Assembly: GCA_027625915.1 (NCBI GenBank)
Contig: JANTQA010000060.1
Coordinates: 3,844,001 to 3,908,000 of the forward strand
Source: Anaeramoeba flamelloides
Lineage: Eukaryota > Metamonada > Anaeramoebidae
DNA: 64,000 nucleotides
Reading direction: 5' to 3'
Shown: piece by piece, positions 56,376 to 64,000 of the stretch
Position numbering within the stretch: the stretch's first letter is position 1
Layout of the letters: the number at the start of each line of letters is the position of its first letter
Program-made: the position numbers and the translations under genes
Notes under the pieces: model-generated
What the model was told of the DNA's origin: nothing
The model's database searches: none
Seen by the model: the letters and a program-made list of their open reading frames with translations, nothing else

Positions 56376-57654
56376 TTATACTGGTGGTTTCATTATAATA
56401 TCTCTTGCAAATTTTAGCAATTCTGGAGATATTTAAAATTATTGGCAATAAGATTTTTTTTAAATTGTAAATGTATTCATTTCCAACAAAAATGCAAATC
56501 CTCAATTTTATGTATGCTAATTTTCAGTTTCAAACATTTTTTTTAATTTTCAAGTTAACTTAAAAAAAAAATAAAAAAATTTAAAAAAATAAAAGTTAAA
56601 ATCAATTTTTCAAAAGAAGAAAAAATGATCTGATCTAAAAATTGAAAATTTATTTTGAGAAGAGAAATGAATTAAACTAATATAATAATTGTAAATTATT
56701 GAATGAAACTGGACAGTTTGACTATAAAGTAGTTTATATTCAACCACATCTTGAAATTTAAAAACAAAGTAAAAATATATTTACTATAAAACCTTACTTG
56801 TTTTTGCACGCTATTTTCTGAAATGAATTATTGTTTTTAAAAGTTGGATTTTTTTTTTAACATTTTTGAAGAGTTCAAAATCCAACAGATTACTAAATTT
56901 TTTCAAAAAAATATTATTTTCGAGATTATAATCTTATTTTTTATGAAGGAAGCTTTATAAATAAAATACACTTTACAAATTGAACCCACTAAGTTCTAAT
57001 AATAATCTAGTATAAATATTCTACTAAATGTCAAAAAAAGTACAATAATCAATTTTAACTTGAAAAAAATCTAATTTTAATATTAATTGATTCAAAGGTC
57101 AGTTTAAAATAATTTTTTCAATTTGTTAAACTAAAAAGATAAGAGATAAACAACCAAATCATTAAATTAAAAATATATCTCAAAATTATTTTCTAAAGAC
57201 TTGAAAATTCAACTTAAAACCTAAAGAAATATTTCTTATTTTGATTATTGATAACCAATAATTAATAATTTGTGATTAATTTAATAAGATGGTTTTTAAT
57301 AACCCAAAGATTAGATTTATAAATTGAATTTACTATAATATTTCAAAAACAAATATAAAGAATTTAAATGAATAATCTTAATAAAAAAAAAATAGATTTT
57401 TTTTTTTTATTGTTGAAGAAGTGTAAATTACACTCTGGATACCCTTTTACTTAAATTCCCTTTCAGAAATTTAAGCGTAAAATCATAGATTTCACGATTA
57501 TTATTTAATGAAAATAGTTTCAAACTGTTTGATTTGAAATTAATTCATTAAGATATTTTTTTTTTTTTAATTTGTTATGAAATATTAATCTCTCTTTTTC
57601 ATAGGAAGGAAATACCTATAAAAAATGATCAATATTTTCAATAATTTCTTGTTT

Positions 57655-57795
57655 TAATAAAGAGATCTAAATATTTGAACAGCTATAGATCAAATGAAAT
57701 AGGTTATTTTATTAAGTTATTTAGAACTTTATAGATAGTTTGAATCTATAAAGTGCTAAGATTCTAAGAATTAGATTTGGTTTTTCAAAATTGAG

Positions 57796-57832
<37 letters not shown>

Positions 57833-58185
57833 AAGATTCCGAAATCTTGTTTTCGCAAAATCCCAGTACAAGATACCGACTCGACAGCAAAAACCCAGTC
57901 CAGGTAACGACTCGAAAGATTGTGCGGAAAGTCCAATTCGGTTCACTTTGGTTGGCTCCAGATCGCATTCGTTGGATTCAGTTCTCTTCAGTTGCATAAC
58001 TCCAGCACAATTCATTTTAGATCTGATAATTAACCAGTTTGGTTAGGTTAGTCATGAACAAGTCCACCAATTCTTATAATGATTTTTATTCATTGAACCT
58101 CTCCAAGTACCTAAAAAAACAAAAAGAGAAGGAACCCAAACAACTTAAAAAGGGAAATTTGGAAAAGGTAAAAAGTATAAAAAAA
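57655..58185 (+). mobile_element. Family E element, copy 4, left-truncated
   Basis: It starts inside the element at TAATAAAGAGATCTAAATAT and continues through ATAGATCAAATGAAATAGGT, a T tract, AATCTTGTTTTCGCAAAATC, GACTCGACAGCAAAAACCCA and the right end GGGAAATTTGGAAAAGG. The hairpin-bearing left part is missing. Confidence 0.75.
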
Positions 58186-59585
58186 AAAAATATATTTTGT
58201 CAAATAACTGATTTAAATACTAATAATTTGTTGTTTATAGCCTTAGTATTTGAAAAATAATAATATCTAATCTTAAAATTTTCAAGAAATTTAATAATAT
58301 TTGTGAATAAAATAAAGGATCAATTTTTTCTTATCTTCAAGTATTCAATATATGATTTATTTTTTAAAGTATTTTTAAAATATGATTTAAAGTTCAATAT
58401 TAATTATTTATCCATATTTTCGATAATTATGAAAAACTGAAAATTTCTTCAAAATCAAAAAGCTTTTGCAATTTTTTAAAATTTAAAATTTGATCCAAAA
58501 ATCCAAACAAAAAGAGGCTCAGATCTTTTGATTGAAACCATTAATTGGTGAAAAATATGAACTTTTTTTTAAAAATGAATACTCATTTCTCAATTGTTGA
58601 TAAAGGAGGTTTCTTATCATGTTAAATCGTATTCATGGGAAAATATTTGCTCTATTAACTTTGGGATTAAAAATAAGAAAGAGTTTCTTGTACCTTAAAA
58701 AAATTTGATTAATAAAATTTCTTTTTCAAGAGAAAAAACTTGTTCAAAATTAAAAGTAATTTTTGAAAAATATTAAAAGTCAAAGAAAATCATTCAACAC
58801 AAATAGAGATAATCAAAATAATCTCCAAAACTCAAAATAGAAAACAACAACTATAGCAATATAAACCATTGAATATTGCTTTAGATTGGGAATATTTCAA
58901 ATATAAGAGGAATTATCATCTAATAGAGCAAAACTAAAATTTGAAAATGAGAGAATGACTTTGTTTGGTTTAAAATAAAGTTCCTACTTTACTGATCAAC
59001 TCATTAAAGAAGAAAAAAACCACCCAAACATTCTTTTTCTAACACAAAAATAACAAATTGTTTCCAAACAGATGAAAAATGAATTCAAATTTTTCATCTT
59101 GGCAAATTCATAAATCCTAAAAATTACACATTGATTCTTATTTTTTTTGGTTATTTTAATTTTTTTTAAAGAAAAAAATCACCAATATATTTGACCTGAA
59201 TTAGAGTGTCTTTAAATTGTCAACAAAAGTAATATTCATTAAAAATAAAAATATCAAAATTTTGATTCAACTTTCCAAATAAAAACTCACCTCAAAATTA
59301 AAATAAACCATCAAAGGCCTAAAATTCTCCAAAAGAGGGAAACTAATAAAACAAAACTTGTTTTCAGAATGAGAATTCAGAATTTTAAATTGAAAAATTA
59401 CAAAATTTAACAAATCGTTTTTTTGAAAAGCTGAATGTAATAATGTTCCACTTATGTTTGAAACCAATAATCTGTTGACTAAAATTTCAAAATCAAAATC
59501 TTTTCAACATTTCTTATTTTCATTTTTTTTCTAAATAACTTCTATTTACTTTTGCAACCAAAAAAATCTCGACACACACCCTAAA

Positions 59586-62500
59586 ATGAACAATTCAAAT
59601 AACTCTCAAAAGAAAAAACAAAAAAGCCAAGATCCTAAAAGGTTAAGAGACATACGAATTCCTGTTGAACCACAGATCCCTCAATGCGAAGTTTGTGAAG
59701 AAAAAAAAGCAGACTTTTATTGCACCGAATGCAAAGTACATTATTGCAAAGCATGTGAATCAGAAGTACACACTTCTTCCTTCTGGAAGAAAAGGCATAA
59801 AGAATTCATTTTCCAAGAACCTTATTTTCCACAAGAGAGTAATTTTTTTTTTTTTCTTTTTTTTTATTTTTTTTCAATCAAAATTTTTTACAAAGATTTC
59901 AAAGAAAAAAAGTTTTAAAATCAAATAACTTTAAATAACATTTTTAAAGTGGAATTTAATAGTAAAATACTTCTTATTTTACCCAAATAGAATTCAAAAA
60001 AAGAAGATCAGAAAATTTCAAAACTTTGCCTAAGAAATAAAGGATTTCCGAAAATCTTTCCACAGTGACTTCAATACTATCCTAAACTTTTTTGTGATAC
60101 AATCATCCTTCTTATCAGTAGTTGTTTGAAATTATATAGTTAAATTTTTCCAAATAAAATGTTTGAGATAAAAAAAAAATATAAAGCATTTTTATTGATC
60201 ACAACTTTGATATTCGATATAAAAAAATATATATTCAAAAAAAAAAATCCTGAAATCTTGAAAAAACAACAATTTTTAATTTTTTTTGACAAACATTTAA
60301 AATTTTAAATATTTTCAGAAATATGAACAAAATAATAGTTATTTTCTTCAAAACATAAAATAAAAATCAGAAAAAATTGAAAATTTTAGTATTATATGTC
60401 CTTAAGAAAATTAAGCACTATTTTTTTCTGATTAATATTTTTCGAAATCTAAGTTTATAGCTTAATTCAATTAAACACTGTGATAATTTTTTTTATAATA
60501 AAAACACTCTCAACTTTTGAATATCGAAAATATTTTTTGGAATTACTGTGCACTTTTTTTATTTTTTTTTGAAAAATTGGGGTTGAGAAAAGTTTGAAAT
60601 CAAAGAATAAGTTAATATATTAAATTAGAATGCTTTTCCAGAAAGTTTATGCTTTTAGTTTAACTTTTTTTTTTATTTTACCATTTAAAACTAAAAAAAA
60701 ACATTTGAGGACCAAATTAGTGCCTTTTGTGAAAAGAAAATTCCCATAATTTAGAATTTGTTTTTGTAAATGAGTTAAAACAAGATAGTGTATCTAAAAA
60801 TACACATAATTTCAAGTTTGAATTCAATGATTTTGGCAAAAAATGTTTTCAAGAAAAAGCTAAATTTAAACTTTATTTATTTTTATTTTATCATTTTGTT
60901 TTTTTAATTGTATTAATGGAAAGTATTTGATCAGTTTTTCATTTTTAGTGTTTTTTGGGTCGTAGGTACATATTCACCTCAAAATAAATAAAAAAACAAA
61001 AGATTTTGCAAAATGTAATAATGTCATAATTTTAATCAAATAGATTAAACTTTTATGGATACTTTACTTCTTTTTCAAATTTATAAATATAAATTCTTAT
61101 TTTTTCAAGTAGATAATTTAAATTTTATTATAACAAAATTTTAATTAAGTAAATTTGATTTTAGAAATTAAAATCAATGTGTTTGAAAAAAAAAACAATA
61201 AAAGAAAATTTTACAAATTTTTATGACATTTTAACTTTTAAAATTTATTTTAAATTTAATTTTTCTAGTTTTAATAAAATAACTCTGGAAATTTTCAAAT
61301 TTTTATTTTAGAAATCAAATAATGAGTAACAAATATATATATCACTAAAAAAACCTTTAAAAATATATATGATTATTAAAGAAATTACTCAATCACAAAA
61401 ATGTAAATAAAAAGTTAGATCATTAAATAATAATTAAATATTGATTTCCAGTCGACATTTATTTTTTAGTGAATAACACCTGAAGAAAAAAAGACAAACA
61501 AGAACTTGATTAGTTTTTAAATCTCTATCTTTTTATTCTTTATTTATGTTTTTCTGTATTTTATGATTTATTTTTACAGCCGTTCCTTTTTATTTCAATA
61601 TTTATTATCTATTTCTCAATCAATTTTTTGATAAATTTATCCCAAAAAGAAATCAATAGTAATCTCTGCGACAAGCATAAGAAAGAATTATCCTTATATT
61701 GTAAAGATGACAATAAATTAATTTGCACCAAATGTTATGAGACTTGCAGAATTAATAATCATTCAATATTTGGTTTAGATGAATATTCAAATGAAATTTC
61801 AGAAAAAATCAAAATGATTCTAAATAAAATCCAAAATGTTGAAATCCAAAACAATGAAACAATACAAAAATCAATTGAATTGAAAAATAAATTCAAAATT
61901 GAAATCAAAGAGCTTTCCAATTTAATTGAAAACCAATCAGATTTAATGATCCAAAAAATCCAAAAATCAAAAATAAATCATCTCAATTTATTATTGAAAG
62001 CTGAAATAATAACTGATACAAAATTTGATCAAATTATGAACAAAAAATCAAGCAAAGCAAGAAGCGATAAATGAAACGAAAAAAAAAATAAAAATTCTGA
62101 AAAAATTGGAAAAAGATAAAAATACAATCAAATTTCTTCAGGAATCAAATGAAATAATTGAAAAAGATAAAGAAGAGAGGGGAAAAGAAAGGGAAAAAGA
62201 ACAACAGAGTAAAAGAGAAATACAAAGAGAAAAAGAATCAAAAGAGATACATAGATTGAATCACAGGAAAATTAGAGATCCAAAGAATTTGAAAGGGAGA
62301 AAAAACTTTGAAGAATTTGATCCAAAAATGAATCGGGAAAAATTAATGAAATTAAAAAATGAAAATAAAACAGTTTGGAATCCATCAGAAGAAGATGGAA
62401 TAATTTGTGGTAAAAAAATATATTCTCGAGGAAAACACCAAATAAAAATCAAAATAGATCAATTCCCAAAAGAAAATACAGTAAACCAAATCGATTTAGG

Positions 62501-62834
62501 AGTAATCAAAACCGAAAATAGGGAAAATTTAATCGAAAACGTAAATTACGAAGGAACATATTTTTTTTCAAGTTATTGGGATGAGAGAGGAAACGAAAGC
62601 CAAAAAGTCAAAAAAGAAAACGGAAAATGGAAAAGAAAAAATTACTATAATAAAATAAAAATAAAAAAAAATGACATTTTCGAAATTTTTCTCGATATGG
62701 ACCAAAAAAAAATCTCATTCAAATTAAATGAAAAAAATCTTGAAGGATGGGAAAATTTACCCGAAAAAGTAAAGTTTTTTGCCTATTTGGAGGGGCTAGA
62801 AGGAAAAGAAAAAAACCAAATAACAATAATTTGA
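59586..62834 (+). CDS. TRIM-like protein: two B-box zinc fingers, coiled coil, SPRY-like C-terminus; exon join and one frame change uncertain
   Basis: Exon 1 (59586-59838) encodes a first B-box, CEVCEEKKADFYCTECKVHY CKACE..H, preceded by a basic leader without a RING. A GTAATT donor follows. Exon 2 begins near 61650 (in-phase acceptor AAAAAG; weak, without a pyrimidine tract) and encodes a second B-box, LCDKHKKELSLYCKDDNKLI CTKCYETC..NNH, then a long Lys/Glu/Ile coiled coil. Around the A-run at 62042-62047 the coding sense passes to another frame: one frame ends at 62074 and the continuing heptads (QAKQEAINETKKKIKILKKL) lie in the next. One surplus A in the assembly or a real frameshift would explain it. 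The C-terminal 150 residues (TVWNPSEEDGIICGKKIYSR, GTYFFSSYWDERG, DIFEIFLDMDQKKISFKLN, VKFFAYLEG) resemble B30.2/SPRY folds. B-box/SPRY proteins act as oligomeric binding scaffolds, but there is no RING for ligase activity. Confidence 0.75.
59839..61649 (+). other. 1.8 kb intron of the TRIM-like gene
   Basis: It starts GTAATT; the acceptor is uncertain (an alternative CAG at 61579 gives the wrong phase and a hydrophobic leader). I see only AT-rich sequence inside, with no mobile element, unlike the other large introns. Confidence 0.5.
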
Positions 62835-64000
62835 GGAAATGATGAGGATTTTTATTTATTCATGTTCCCATATATACGCGCGACCCCCCCAGGTCTAAAT
62901 TTGATCAAAGATCCTTGTAGTCTAAATACCTGGAGTTCCATTACTAGAATTAAGGTCATTCCAGATGAGAATTGTTCGTTTTTCCGACATGAACTCCTTC
63001 TCTTTTGATCCAAAGATCAGAAAAAAAATATTAAACGATTCAAAAGTTCTCAAATGAAGATGATCCACTCAGCCCACAGAAGATACATTACAGAGGATTC
63101 TTTTTGATCAAAAACTTAGAAATGAAGGGGGAACCATATAATAGGTCCAAAAGAAAAAAGAATATAAAATTTTAAAATCCTTATTTTTTTGATAATTATT
63201 TTAGGATATTCTAATTTATTTTTATAATCAAAAAAACAAAAGATTAAATAAAATTAATACTGATCTATTTTATATTTTTAAATTTTAATTTTTTCGAAAA
63301 AGAGAGAAAGTTAGAAAGAGAGTGAATTAGTTAAAACAAATATTGAAATATTTAAAAAAGAGAAGTTAACATCACTATTTGATATTAAGTTAGAACTTAA
63401 ATAGAAGAATTTAAAAATATTAAAATGAATTTTCAAAGATCTATAATTTTGATTTTTAAAATGAGATTGAAATTAAAAACAATAAAGAAGTAGTTTCTCA
63501 AACCTTTAATATTTCAACCAATAAGCACAATTGAAAATAATCAATAAAGATCTCGAATAATTAAATTATGAATGAATAAAAGAGCAATCAAATCAACCAA
63601 ACAACAAAAGTATTATAAAATTATTTATACAATAATCTAATCTTTTGAATTCGAAATAAGAAGGAAAAGACAATATAAACAATTACAATTGACAATTAAC
63701 AGTTTTTCTATTTATTTTTATTTGAAAGATTAATTCTGTAAAAAAAAAAAAAAAAAGATAAAAATAGATTGTTATACTTTGATTGCGATGACATCAAAAA
63801 GAGCGCTTTCCTAAATACCCAAATTCAAGACTTTACAGCATTTGTCTCAATGTATTTTTAATAATAATAAGATATTGAGATTTAAATAGATTTTCAAAGA
63901 AATTGAGAAGAAGTATTTGATTGAAAAGAAGGGTTTAAAATACATTTATAAATAATTTACAAATATGTTTAGTTGTCTAATTGTTTGTTTTGGTTCTTAA
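62835..64000. other. 3' flank and terminal intergenic sequence
   Basis: It includes a short GC-richer patch near 62875-62900 (ACGCGCGACCCCCCCAGG) without recognisable RNA structure, then AT-rich sequence. No gene is supported up to the window end. Confidence 0.5.

Larger units (their letters stand above)
53061..59585. other. 6.5 kb intergenic region between the TMEM214-like and B-box genes
   Basis: It contains an intact 198 bp MITE, a 669 bp mariner-like element, a foldback element and a truncated family E copy. Outside these (53490-55025, 56375-57580, 58190-59585) I see AT-rich sequence with no gene. Confidence 0.55.

Noticed and set aside
62875-62960. GC-richer patch suggesting a tRNA or other small RNA
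   Set aside because: No cloverleaf, no A/B box order and no box C/D pattern could be drawn.
1-64000. Alternative genetic code
   Set aside because: TAA and TGA both end genes at family-appropriate positions, Gln is written CAA/CAG, and no in-frame stop falls in a conserved domain.
1-64000. Old viral copies, LTR elements or Polintons
   Set aside because: No long terminal repeats, capsid, integrase, protein-primed polymerase or envelope-like sequence was seen; the only retroelement traces are non-LTR 3' ends.
1-64000. CRISPR-like arrays
   Set aside because: The regularly recurring words are hairpin modules or microsatellites without unique spacers of fixed length, in a eukaryotic sequence.

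Overview
This is a very AT-rich, gene-poor piece of a protist nuclear genome. The evidence is spliceosomal GT-AG introns, the standard genetic code (all three stop codons terminate genes), eukaryote-only protein families, and coding regions swollen by Lys/Glu/Asn or Gln runs. The style (long K/E/N repeats, ubiquitin-system and B-box proteins, large repeat-filled introns) reminds me of Anaeramoeba-like amoebae. That assignment is a guess; no ribosomal or other diagnostic gene is present.

Seven protein genes can be supported. In order: (1) a USP4/USP15-type deubiquitinase that has lost its catalytic residues, two exons separated by a 5.96 kb intron (69-9135, +); (2) a secreted papain-family cysteine protease with an extra N-terminal domain, five exons (17364-11050, -); (3) an SMP-domain lipid-transfer membrane protein, two exons (23454-22014, -); (4) the splicing factor USP39/Sad1, one exon (28280-26472, -); (5) a 1834-residue RBR ubiquitin ligase carrying the tail of a DEAH11/12-type helicase, one exon (34240-39744, +); (6) a TMEM214-like ER membrane protein, four exons with a 5.35 kb intron (45149-53060, +); (7) a B-box/coiled-coil/SPRY-like (TRIM-like) protein (59586-62834, +). 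Several of these become visible only when exons are joined across introns; the joins are supported by reading phase plus continuity of family motifs.

About two thirds of the window is non-coding and filled with repeats: a roughly 1.5 kb interspersed element (five copies, one nested in another element with an apparent 10 bp target duplication), eight or more clusters of modular hairpins joined by a GTGCCGTAGAGTGCCTAG-like linker, several foldback elements with arms of 90-190 bp, at least five kinds of short terminal-inverted-repeat (MITE-like) elements, and decayed LINE 3' ends. These sit both between genes and inside the large introns, so introns are either 50-193 bp or above 1.8 kb, with nothing between.

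Four of the seven genes belong to ubiquitin-related families: two inactive-looking USP folds, one RBR ligase and one B-box protein. I see no viral, retroviral or Polinton-like element, no confident tRNA or rRNA gene, and no CRISPR array.
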